From Raffaelea ambrosiae (taxonomy: Eukaryota; Ascomycota; Sordariomycetes; Ophiostomatales; Ophiostomataceae), in contig PCDI01000012.1 of assembly GCA_002778195.1 (NCBI GenBank), positions 963,801 to 1,027,800 on the forward strand: a DNA stretch of 64,000 nucleotides, given 5' to 3'. The notes under the pieces were generated by a model, which saw only the letters and a program-made list of their open reading frames with translations, made no database searches and was not told the origin of the DNA. The stretch's first letter is position 1, and every line of letters begins with the position of its first letter. This document shows, piece by piece, positions 36,333 to 45,925 of this stretch. Made by a program: the position numbers and the translations under genes.

Positions 36333-37318
36333 AACTCCCGGGGGGAGCCTATATAAGAGCATAAAATAGGATGCGTTTGCCATAAAAAACTACAGAATTA
36401 TGATGCGCAAGTACATGAGATGGATTGTAGCATATACCGTTTGACCAGATACCACAGCCGTGCGTTTCTTGGAAAAGTCTCCAAAGTCGCCAGGGCAGCG
36501 GCCGCCGCGCTTGACTTCCTGCCAGACCTCCTTGAGCGTGAGACGCTCCTCCGAGGCGGCCCCTTCGTTGGCGACCGCCGCATAGGCAATGCTGCAAGTG
36601 AACGTCTTTGTCATTTTGGATGCAAGTGAATAGAACTGTTTCGAAACGTCCCCTGGGCCTCTGCTACTCATCTGTCCCCGATGAAGAAAATGCTTGTACT
36701 GTTGTAGTGCAAGCTGTGTAAAGGGTTCCTCGTCATGGCAATCCACAACATTCCTATTCGACAACCGAAGCACTCCGCTGCGCAGAACAGCCACAGTTTG
36801 AAGCACAATCGCAAGACATATCAGAATCCATAGCCAAGCGGGATACGTTTGTCAGCTTTGTTGGGACCTAGTGCTTGCTCGACTTCTTCTATGCATGGTA
36901 CGAGGCTGGCATACCTTCTTTCATCAAAGCCAAATCTAACTAGTTGGAAAAGACACAGGTGCTGTCACGATACAGACTATTTCCAACTCTTCTCATCTCG
37001 CGTAGGAATACCTGTTCCGTTCAACGGACCGATGGTCGGTGGCCGAGGGCGCGTTCTGATTCGTCCTCGTGTTAGTCCAGACCCACCACCTCCTGCCAGC
37101 AGGTTTCTTCGACGACTACCAACTTGTATTCAATCATTTGGGCGCAGATCGTTTTGGATAACGTTCGTCTTTGTGTGTAGTTTGTCCGACTAGGATTCAT
37201 GGCACCTAATTACAACGAGTGGCAAGCTGCAGTCTATTTTCCTCTGAACAATTATGTCTCACAGACCTGATTTCCATACCATTTCGCTTCAAGTTTCAAA
37301 GAGCCCCTGCCGTAAGCC
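36333..37318. other. Gene-poor stretch at the edge of the accessory region
   Basis: About 1 kb with one unconvincing minus-strand ORF (36390-36806, no recognised domain) and a TATATAAG element at about 36350 without a plus-strand gene behind it. No supported gene. Confidence 0.4.
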
Positions 37319-38080
37319 TCAGTTCTCATCCTCCTTAATAGCACTCTGATCTGCCCTCGACTGGTCGAGCCCTGAACTATTGTTCAGGGTCTGCGTCTCG
37401 TTCAACCGAACGGCACGAGTCGCAAGGCAGAAGAAGATCAATGGGATGCACAAGCCAAGGGATGTACCACAGAGAAGCCGCTCTACATGCTGGTAGCTCT
37501 GGATAATTGCCGTGCTCGTAACTGTACCGACTGAATACTGGGCTGCCATGACAAAGGGGTCTTCAAAAACCTGGGCTGCAAGATCTGTGTCGCCGATCTT
37601 GGCTGCCAGCTGGGCAGGCAGAGTCTGCCTCCAGATGGCCCCAGACACACTGCCCCCGAAGCTGCCACCTATGTTGTGACAAGCCAGAAAGAGGGCAATC
37701 ATGACGGCGACATGATCGTGCTTCAGAGCGACCTGCATACCTACGGATGCCGCGTAGCTGAACAAGCCGGCGCCCAAGCCAAGGAGGACCTGGCCGGCGA
37801 CGACACCCGCCCGGGCAGACGTATCGATGCCGCTTCGGTACCGGAGCATCAAGCCGCAAGCGACGGTGTAGATGACAGCACCGGCCAGGACAAAGGGCTT
37901 CAGGCGACGCGTATAGTACGCGGCGATGCCGGCCAAGGGACCCGTGACAAAGGCCGTAAAGCCATAGACGGTGCTGATCTGCGTGGCCGGGGTGATGCCA
38001 AAGTCAAAGGCCACCACCAAGACGGTGTACAGGTAACTGCTCTGGAGAGCGGAGGCGAAACTGAAAAAGATGGCAATTTT
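37319..38080 (-). pseudogene. C-terminal half of an MFS siderophore-iron transporter
   Basis: About 250 residues containing some six membrane helices match the second half of ARN/MirB-type siderophore transporters. Seen are LYTVLVVAFDFGITPATQIS, the loop YYTRRLKPFVLAGAVIY, GLMLRYRSGIDTSARAGVVAGQ, ALKHDHVAVMIALFLACHNI and the C-terminal SYQHVERLLCGTSLGLCIP. The sequence begins at a plausible intron acceptor (TATACCAG before 38080). The preceding ~300 bases, checked in three frames, show no transporter helices, although a full protein needs another ~280 residues. The remaining part has no stop or frameshift, so truncation from the 5' side is the main lesion. Family members import ferric siderophores across the plasma membrane; this copy should be inactive. 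Confidence 0.7.
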
Positions 38081-39721
38081 CTGGTATATAGTACAAAAAA
38101 GAGGAATATCAAACACTATCAGTGACCACGCCAACATGTTAGCAAACTTGCGAACTCATAGCTCCGCATATAGGGCTCATTGGTAGTCTTTGAAAAAGCA
38201 AATACCTTGAAAGTCTCCGTTCAAAGGCAAGCCCGAGTCTGACAAGACCAAAGAGGTAGGTGCCTTGACGAAACAATGTCGAGAATATCAATAGACTCGC
38301 GAGCAATTTTGGGATTGTTCATCCCCGGCTACCACCCGTGCGCATGCTTTTGGATTTGGGTCGGTGTCTTGGCACAGATAACCGCTACCCATGCATCTGC
38401 ATGACCTGTCACCGCCCAGGGTCGCCCTACGACGATACGACAAGGCCATTGTGCACCGGCCCTCTTTGTTACAGTCTCGCTTCTCGTGCTTCTGGCCCCA
38501 GATCTACACACGCGGGCCCTGGCATCTCTTTCTTTTCGTTCTGGGATAATCAAAAACAACCATTTCAGAACTAGTTGCTCTTTTTCGTCTGTTGTTGCAC
38601 GAGTGTCGTGCCACGTCCAGCCTATCCGAGGCTTCTGATCAGACGAGGCATGCACACGCATCACAGCTACGCAATGAACCACCCCGATGAGCTGTAGCTT
38701 GCTTTCTTGGCAAATTGGCCATCAGGGTGATCAATGGTTTGGGGGGACGGGCTTTCGGCAGCCAACAAGAAACCGCGGGCAGCCAAGCAAATTTAGGCGG
38801 AAATTTTGACAGTAACAACAAGCAAAGTATACTATCTCCTTACAAACTAGAATACCAAGGACGGCTAATGGGGAAAAAAAGTCCGCGGAGGACGACGGGA
38901 AACCGTGTTGGAAGGCAACTGCATAGTAGACAGCGTCATGCATTTCCTGCAAGTCGCCGTCCAAAGGAACAGGCAGATACCGCCCAGGGGCTTAGCGTGG
39001 ATCTCGGAGACTTTTTTCTGTCAGCGATTTAGTGTAAAGTCGAGTTAGGGGCCATCTTTGTCTCCGGCAGCGAAATCTTGACGTGGAACTCGAGCGGGGG
39101 CGGGTCCCGGGGTTTTACGTCAAAGAGGAAACGACAGCAAGGACTGAAGCCAGCCAAGTCCATTCACAGTCTCCAGCAGATGGCAGCGCTCAGCAGCTTG
39201 ATGGACGAGCTTCTAGGCCGGTTCTCGGACACGCACTCGGTCATCGAGAACAATGTCTCGCAGACCAGACGTTTGTTCCAAAGGTACATCCATGGTGGTT
39301 GGTCGTCGAGTCGTGCGTAACAGGGCGGGATACAGGATTGCACCCAATTACAGCAGCTCCCAGTCCACGGCCAAGATGCATGCAGATGCTACCCTGTTCG
39401 GTGGCCGCCTGGCCGATGCGACATGCACCACAACGGGCCGAGTCCATGCCCTTGGGTTTCCGGCGCCCATGCCCTGCATTAGGTGCCCGGAAACTCACAC
39501 AAAAATGCAGCTGTGAATGAGAAAGACAATGTTTTTTGTGACTACGAAAAAAAAATAAAAAAAAAATAAAAAAAAATAAAAAAAAATGCTACCGAAGAAA
39601 ATGTCATAAAAAAAGTATTGTATTACGAATTGTAAACAATGAACGGAATCATAATAAGCAAACTATGACAAGACAACAAATTTTCCGATACGGAACAGTG
39701 AGATTTCTGCTGTTTCTCGAG
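38081..39721. other. Decayed or non-coding strip before the ETP-type cluster
   Basis: 1.6 kb without a recognisable gene. It includes an A-rich tandem array at 39547-39587 (three to four units of seven to nine A followed by T). ORFs near 38700-39500 on both strands carry no domain I recognise. Confidence 0.4.
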
Positions 39722-40604
39722 TCAAAGATCGTGTCCCAGCGTCGGTGCCCTGTCCAGCACGGCCTTGACAGCCGGCCGTGCCAGCATTTCCGCGGACCAC
39801 CTGTCGATGTGGGGCCAGTCCTGGATGTTGACACCGAAGAGGTTGAACATGTACGGCATGGAAAAGGGGAGATACGAGAGGTCGGCAATGGTGGGTCGGT
39901 CCTTGAGGGCAATGTAGGTCTGCCCGGGCTCGGCCAGCCGCGTCTCCAGAATGTCCCACTGTCGAAGTGTGTCTTTGTGCAGTCTGCCCTCGTGTTAGTT
40001 CTCTGGGAAGGGCGGTTCTGGTTTACAGGAGCCCCTCACTGTTCAATGGTTCTCGGCAGCCGGACGGGTTCCTTTCTGTTTGGATATCCGCGTAGGAAGT
40101 AGAGCCAGTACTTGGCAGTTGGTCTGTCCAGGCAGAGAGTTTCATTTTAGTACGAGGTTCTGAACCCGTGCCGTTCTCCTTTCAAGCTCATTTTGTGCTT
40201 ACCCCAGTGCCGCAGTCTGGTATGCAGTCCAGGCAAAGACACGGGCCTTCTCTGCCGCGGTCCGGCCTGCCCAGACCCCTTCTTTGTCGAAACGCTCGCA
40301 GAGATACTGCAGGCAAGCAGTGGATTCGAATACAATGGCGTCTTCTCCCGTCGTCCCATCTCTGTCTTTCAGAGCCGGCACCATGCGCTGTGGGTGGATG
40401 CTGCAGAACCATTCGTCTTTGGTATCAATGACTGACAGCACATGCGGTGCATCGAGCTCGACGGCCAGCATCAGAGGCTTGATGTAGTTGATGTAGGAGG
40501 TTTGGTCCGCTAGTTGGTGGTTAGAAGCTTGGCATTCGCGCGCAATGGAGGATACAATGCCAACCCTTGATGATGTACAGAACTACATTCTTCCCGTCTG
40601 CGGC
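39722..40604 (-). CDS. gliG-like: GliG-like glutathione S-transferase, start codon problematic
   Basis: In ETP pathways this GST adds glutathione to the oxidised diketopiperazine, supplying the sulfur. Exons are about 40604-40565, 40509-40203, 40123-40040 and 39983-39722; the three junctions are in frame. The thioredoxin-like N-domain includes SYINYIKPLMLAVEL and RMVPALKDRDG, with FESTACLQYLCERFD (the glutathione-binding ES). The C-domain has KARVFAWTAYQTAALG, KYWLYFLRGYP and the N-capping-type segment DRPTIADLSYLPFSMPYMF. This is the subgroup of fungal cluster GSTs (ustS/tpcF/gliG-like). The open frame of exon 1 has no ATG. The only nearby ATG (40609-40607) is offset by two bases and meets a stop at once. 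Either an upstream mini-exon exists or the start is lost. The O-methyltransferase stop lies just 70 bases upstream on the same strand. Confidence 0.75.
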
Positions 40605-40677
40605 TACATCGCCGTTGATGACTTTTCCTAGAGCTGATGGAAGACCTTGTCAGAGACGAAGATGCATTGGAAGGACA

Positions 40678-42212
40678 CTATGCGGCTGCAACTTGTGGGT
40701 CTGTCTGCTCACCCTTCACCTTGGTTGGCCCGCCATTTGTTCCGTTGTTCTCGGTGTTGCCTCTCGAATCACTGGACATTATGGCGCTGGACTGGCCGTC
40801 TTCGGTCTTGGTACTACGAACTCCGTTGGAGACTCCGGTCCCCTTCGACGCTTCGGCTCCGCTGGCTTCGACCTTGTCCGTCCCGGGTACCGGACGGAGA
40901 TCAATGGCCTGCACCCAGGCATTGCGCATTGGATAGATGCCGTCCACCGTCCACCCAGTCTCTGTGGCCAGGGCCCGCCACTGCTTCTCGGTGCGCTCCT
41001 GGCCGTTGGCGGTCATCATCATGTTGATGTCGCCGTACACCGAGAGCCGGCCGCTTCGACGGTCCGACAGCACGGACTCCAGGATGACCAGGCGGCTTCC
41101 AGGCCCTTGCGTGATGGCCCTGCGCACGTTCTGGAGAATCCGGACGGCGTCCGGGTCGGTCCAGTCGTGCAGCACCCATTTGATCGTGTAGGCCGCAAAG
41201 GCGGGGATCGCCTCGAGGAAGTTGCCCGAAAGCAAATGCGTCACGCGGGGACCGACGTCCGCGAACTGGCCGCCGGCTCGGAAGAAGGGGCGCACATGGT
41301 CGATGACGGCCGGCAGATCCAAGATGCCGCCCTGCATGGTAGGGTGGCCGCGCAGAAGAGACGCGACCAGGGCGCCGCCGCCGCCGCCAATGTCGAGGAC
41401 GGTGGTGTGGGCCAGCTCGTGCCAGGGGTAGTCGGCCAGGATGCCCGGCGCCATGGCCCGGGCCCCGCCACCGAGCGTCTTGTGCAGACGCGGCACCCAG
41501 CCCTGTTTCTGGAAGTGGGCGAACATGCTGTCGTCGGTGTCAAAGACAATCTGCGCCGCACAGCGCGTCTCGCCGTCCCGGACAGCCGCCGGGATGCCGC
41601 CGGCGATCTGGTAGAACTCCTTGCCGTACAGGTCGACCCAGTTGCGCCACTGCGTCCAGTGGCCGGTTTGCAGCAGCTCGGAGACGTGGTTGTTGGCGAG
41701 CTCGTCGGTGGCCTCGCGGTACGCAAAGATGTTGTTGGCGTAGAGCGGCCGCAGGATCTGGCGAAGCCGGTCGGGCTGGGCGCGGGCCGCACAGGCCAGG
41801 TCCGCCAGTCGCCGGGGTCCTTTGGCCAGGTGGTCGGCAATGCCAAGCTCGACTGCGGCCACCAGACACTTTGTCGTTGTGTACCCTGGTGGCCAAGCTG
41901 TTGTTAGTGCAAAAAGGCAACGAAGGCTCTCTCTTTTCGGGTAGTTGGCTGCGCACCCAAAAAGTGGTCCGCGAGCTTGAGCGGGGCCGGCTCGAGGAGG
42001 TGCTCGAGGGACGCGAGGACATCCACAATTTTGGCCGCCGCCTCGGAGACATCTTTGGCGGGCAGACCATGGCTGTCGTGCAGCGACCGGACGAGCTCGT
42101 CCCGCATGGACGGGTCGGCCAGGAGGCAGTGGAAGGCCTGCAGAGACGCCTGCAGCCCGAGCAGGATCTGGCTCAGCTTGCAAGCAGGCGTTTTCGACGG
42201 AAGCCAAGACAT
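40678..42212 (-). CDS. Fungal O-methyltransferase (COMT type), ETP cluster
   Basis: SAM-dependent small-molecule O-methyltransferase, corresponding in role to GliM-type genes. Exons are 42212-41957 and 41885-40678, giving 487 residues. The N-terminal dimerisation part is helical, with a winged-helix segment (CLVAAVELGIADHLAKGP). SAM motif I is VLDIGGGGGALVASLL, later GGILDLPAVID. The catalytic-His block is YTIKWVLHDWTDPDAV, and the C-terminal block RNAWVQAIDLRPV marks where such enzymes usually end. Here a further ~65 residues of Ser/Gly/Asn-rich sequence follow before the stop. It is transcribed divergently from the GliT-like gene across a 674-base shared promoter. Confidence 0.9.
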
Positions 42213-42886
42213 GTTGGCGCAACACACCACCAAAGTCGGTTGGAACGGAGAGTTGTCCCGCACTGGACCAGCCCAGACGGGCTGGACGTTGGGCGAGATC
42301 GAACAGAGCGAGCTGCCCCTTAAAGGAAGCTCGGGAGGCCCCCAAACCTTCCCCATGCGGCAAGTGGCTATTGTTCCTTGCCGCGCAAAACACCGGCCAT
42401 CGGTGTCCGCGAGCTTGCTCAAAATTCCGGCCGGCGCTGCCGTCCACCAGAAACACCTGGAGGGTGGACGCTGACAGGGGCGATAAGGCCCCGCCCTGCT
42501 GCTAGCTAATCGTCCGTATTAGACAACAATTCCTGAAAACGGCATGTAGTTATGGTTACTTAGTGACGAAGCAACGCCAACTCCCCTGGTCTATTCAACA
42601 TCACCAACAGGGATTAGGGGAGGTTGTAGCGTCTCAACACCGCACCCCTAGTGCTGTAAAGCAGGAATGGATCCCAAAAAAGTCTCCTTGAAAGTCTCCT
42701 TGGGCGTCCAAAAGTCTCCGTCACAAAAAGCGCCATCTGCCTGTCGTTTCATTTTTCCTGGCAAATCTTCAGTATTTCTTCAATATTTCTTCAGTATTTC
42801 TTCAGTATTTCTTCAGTATTTCTTTTCTATTTTTCTTCTCACAAGACATATTTATTTTTCAGTTTCTATTCTGAACCACGCCCAAG
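42213..42886. promoter_or_regulatory. Bidirectional promoter of the O-methyltransferase and GliT-like genes
   Basis: The 674-base divergent region contains TCGGTGTCCGC near 42399. This matches ten of eleven positions of TCGGN3CCGA, the motif reported for the ETP regulator GliZ. It also contains a five-copy 11-bp repeat close to the GliT-like start. Control by the cluster regulator is inference. Confidence 0.4.
42768..42822 (+). repeat. 11-bp tandem repeat (TTCAGTATTTC x5)
   Basis: Five head-to-tail copies, the second with one A/G difference, 65 bases upstream of the GliT-like ATG, therefore in its leader or core promoter. Confidence 0.92.
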
Positions 42887-43923
42887 ATGGCTGCTTCTCC
42901 CCTCTACGATGTTCTGATTGTCGGCGGTGGCGCCGGCGGCCTGTCCGCCGCCACTGGTCTGGCCCGACAGCTCTACAACACGGTCGTCTTCACCAACGAG
43001 ACCTTCCGCAATGCGCGCGCTTCCCACATGCACAACTTCCCCACCTGGGACCACCAGCCGCCCAGCAGCTTCCGGGCCAAGGCCAAGGCCGACCTTCTGG
43101 CCCGCTACAAGACGGTCCAGTTCGAGAACACCGAGGTCACCGAGGTCGCCCGGACAGACGCCGGCCCGTTCGAGGTGAAAGACGCCCAGGGCCGCTCGTG
43201 GCTGGGCCGCAAGCTGATTTTGGCTACCGGGTCCGAGGATGCGTACCCAGACATCCCCGGCTACGCCGACTGCTTTGGCTACGGAATGCACGTGGGCCCA
43301 GCTGTCCATGAAGAAGTGTGGTGCCTTTCATCATACTAACCTTTTCCCGCAGCTTCCACTGCCTCTTCTGCCACGGCTACGAAGAACGCGGCGTCCCGTC
43401 CTCGGGCGTCATCTGCGTCGGCGCCCATGCCGGCACCGCCAACATGGCCCTGCACCTGTCCCGCATGGCCCGCCGCCTGACCGAGAAGGTCACCCTCTAC
43501 ACCCACGGCAACGCCGCCCTGGCCGCCGAGCTCACGACGCTGCTCCGCCAGGACAAGGACGCCGCCAGCGGCCGCATCCACGTCGACGACCGCAAGATTG
43601 CCAAGCTGGCACGGGGCCCCGGCCGCGAGTCCGAGATGGTTGTCACCTTTGACGACAACGCGTCGGTCACCGAAGGCTTTCTGGTGCACCAGCCCGCCAG
43701 CCACGCCAAGGGCCCCTTTGCCCAGCAGCTGGGCCTGGAGCTGACGCCCACGGGCGACATCAAGACGAGCCCGCCCTTCCACGAGACGACGGTCCCGGGC
43801 GTGTTTGCCGTGGGCGACTGTGCGACGCCCATGAAGGCGGTCTCGCAGGCCGTGGCCATGGGTTCGCTGTCGGCGGGCGGCATTTCCTTCCAGCTTGGCG
43901 CCGAGCTGGCCAAGCTGTCTTAA
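42887..43923 (+). CDS. gliT-like: GliT-like thioredoxin-reductase-fold dithiol oxidoreductase
   Basis: FAD enzyme that in ETP pathways oxidises the final dithiol to the disulfide and gives self-protection. The FAD-binding motif is VLIVGGGAGGLSAATGLARQ near the N-terminus and the redox pair is CLFC at about residues 137-140. The C-terminal FAD motif is PGVFAVGDCATPMKAVSQAV. Exons are 42887-43287 and 43353-43923, giving 323 residues, normal for GliT. The frame and the motif GIFHCLFCHGYEERG are obtained only if the intron starts with GC (GCACGT at 43288) and ends at CCGCAG. The GT at 43292 is out of phase, and later GTs would leave introns of about 35 bases. A TACTAAC branch site lies at 43334. 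Not an NADPH thioredoxin reductase by length. Confidence 0.9.
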
Positions 43924-44359
43924 GTTGGGTTTTAGCATGTCTGACTATGTGTATTTGTTGGGTAATTAGTGTATGGGTCCCCTCGGAGACTTTTTTTTTT
44001 TCTGCTCTACATATCTTTCCGGGCGTGAAAATGTAAGATCAAGTCTGTCAGAACTGTGTCTGGTTTCAAATTTGCTTTGTCAAGTCGCCTTTGTGCGGTT
44101 CTTTCTCAGATGTGCTCACTGTGTCACCACCCTTGTTTGTCTATTCAAACTAATAACCGGCCGAAATAACCGCGTTTATTCGTTAATCTAGGAATGCAGA
44201 AACAATGTTACAAAAGAAATGTGGGCAAAACTCGCAATTTGAAAACCCCAAACTCATGATAAAAAACCCGAAACAAAACAACGGCAGACGTGATGAGTTG
44301 CCTACCGCTGAATACTGTATGTGTTCGTATAGCATCGTGGTTCATAGTTGAGCCAACCA
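43924..44359. other. Intergenic region, converging 3' ends
   Basis: About 440 bases between the GliT-like stop and the end of the kinase pseudogene; no coding sequence recognised. Confidence 0.5.
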
Positions 44360-45389
44360 CTACGTATAGAATCCCCAAATTCTATCTACCAACCAGCGAC
44401 CAGCATACTGCCCAGGCGCGACACACGCAGGAAGGTGGTTGTACCAGTCATTCTTCGAGGTGGAGTCCATATTGTTGGCAATCTTGACGGACTCCCAATA
44501 ATCTGGGTAGAAACCGCCAGTCTCCCAATCAATTATTGCGCAGACCGTCCACCCTTCGTCGCGGTCATTGCGTTGCAAAATGATGTTTTCTGGCCGTAGA
44601 CCGCCATGGGCAAAGACGCATAATGATTCTTCCTGTGCTTGTGGTAGGAGTCCACAAATAAAGCTAGTGTATACTAGGGTCGCAACGCTCAAGATAGAAA
44701 AGACCCAGTCTTCAAAGTCTTAAGCAGAGAGAAGGCGTTTAGTGCTGACTCTGACGGTCCGCCGGCCGTCTCTGCACCGGCCTCCGTGCAGTGACCCAAG
44801 TGGTGTATTTGGCGGTCGAGGAATAGACCGCAGCCGTAACATGTGGGAGTTCAGTTGTTCGCTGACGCTTTTCTTCTGCTCGAGACTCATCCGTGGCCAC
44901 TCTTTCGACATGTCCTGCCCGGCAACGTAATCGGTAAAGAGCAGGCCGTAGCAGCCGAATGAGACCACACCATGCGGGCGTGGGGCAGGAAAATCTGGAA
45001 GCTCGTCGCGTAGGAAGACGAGCGCATGATACTCATCGAGGGCTGATTCTTCCTCGGCAAACTTGACAACCAGGGTGTCGCTCAGTTGAAAAACCATTCG
45101 CGAGGCTGCCCAGACACCTTCGTAGAGGACTTTGGCTTCGTCGAGAAGATCTATGATGGCCTCTGAAAGCGCTATTCCGTCAGAAAACAAGGACTTCTGC
45201 AGGTCCTCTGATGGACCCTGCAGAAGCGCAGCCTCGTCCTCGACCCGCAGGCGAGAACGAACGTCATCCTTGGCGAAGACGGGTCGCGGCCGGCCGCTGG
45301 ATGCTGGAGAAAGGTAAGGGTTGTAGCAGAAAGGTTCAGGCAACGTGAACGAACGTACGCCAGATGTATGCACCAATCAACACGCACAT
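44360..45389 (-). pseudogene. Decayed APH-family (aminoglycoside phosphotransferase-like) kinase
   Basis: Fungal APH-fold small-molecule kinase family. Exons 45389-45359 and 45303-44360 (GTACGT...CTCCAG) stay in one frame for 325 codons except for one TAA at 44720-44722. Recognisable parts are MCVLIGAYIW, LSDTLVVKFAEEESALDEYH (ATP-site Lys), DFPAPRPHGVVSFGCYGLLF, IPRPPNTPLGSLHGG and, after the stop, CVFAHGGLRPENIIL with AIIDWETGGFYPDYWE (metal-binding Asp). The catalytic HGDL motif reads HGGL, so the proton-accepting Asp is gone. An unrecognised intron over the TAA is possible, but no GT donor restores the frame. Stop plus catalytic loss points to an inactive gene. No role in ETP synthesis is known for this family. 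Confidence 0.72.
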
Positions 45390-45924
45390 ATCTTCTTGTG
45401 ATCCTCCAGTTTCTGTGAATACGAGGCCGTGAGTATCGTCGTCATGTCCTTTTCCGGATGCTTCTCGATCTCTTTCTGCAGGGCTCTCAACATGTTCAGA
45501 TTCCATTTTGCCGCCATCGTCTTACGGTTGGGCTTGTGCACCCGTATCTTCGAGTCGCGAGACTCGGCGCCTCCGTTGTTGCTCATCCTAACCTATCCCA
45601 GTGATTCTTGAAATGGCACGTTGGTTGTCGGCGAAAGAATGGTAGACCTGGAATATGTTGGCAGTCTAGATTCAACATTGATAGCTCGTGGGCTACCCGA
45701 CGGCAGGCTGGCACCTCCGTTACGTTCTGCGTTATGGCGTGAAAGCCAAGGAGAGAGTGCGTAGAAAGCCCCACTGCGGGGACATACCGTACCACGCTAG
45801 ACCGCATTCTTCCCAATCTTTTACAGCTGCAAAGGATTCGTACCGTTTGAGACATAAAGTGTAGGGCTTCCTGCAACCCCAAGCTCGTGTGTCTCTGCCT
45901 TTCTTTGGTAGACCACCACCTCAC
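45390..45924. other. Intergenic region between kinase pseudogene and helical-repeat gene
   Basis: About 530 bases between divergent genes. A minus-strand ORF (45586-45377) has no recognised domain and overlaps the probable kinase start, so it was not called. Confidence 0.35.
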
Positions 45925-45925
45925 A

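Noticed and set aside
36390..36806. 138-codon minus-strand ORF after the EFM7-type gene
   Set aside because: No recognisable domain, no family match I can name, no supporting neighbour; may be chance or a relic.
39083..39520. ORFs on both strands before the GST
   Set aside because: Low similarity to anything recognised, overlapping alternatives in several frames, no splice logic.
44720..44790. A GC-AG intron removing the TAA in the kinase gene
   Set aside because: A GC at about 44785 is in phase, but its donor context is poor and the catalytic Asp is lost anyway; the in-frame stop reading is simpler.
45377..45586. Minus-strand ORF (MSNNGGAES start) just upstream of the kinase pseudogene
   Set aside because: Same frame as the kinase but separated by a TGA. 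The kinase start is better explained by the ATG at 45389 plus an intron, which this ORF overlaps in another frame.
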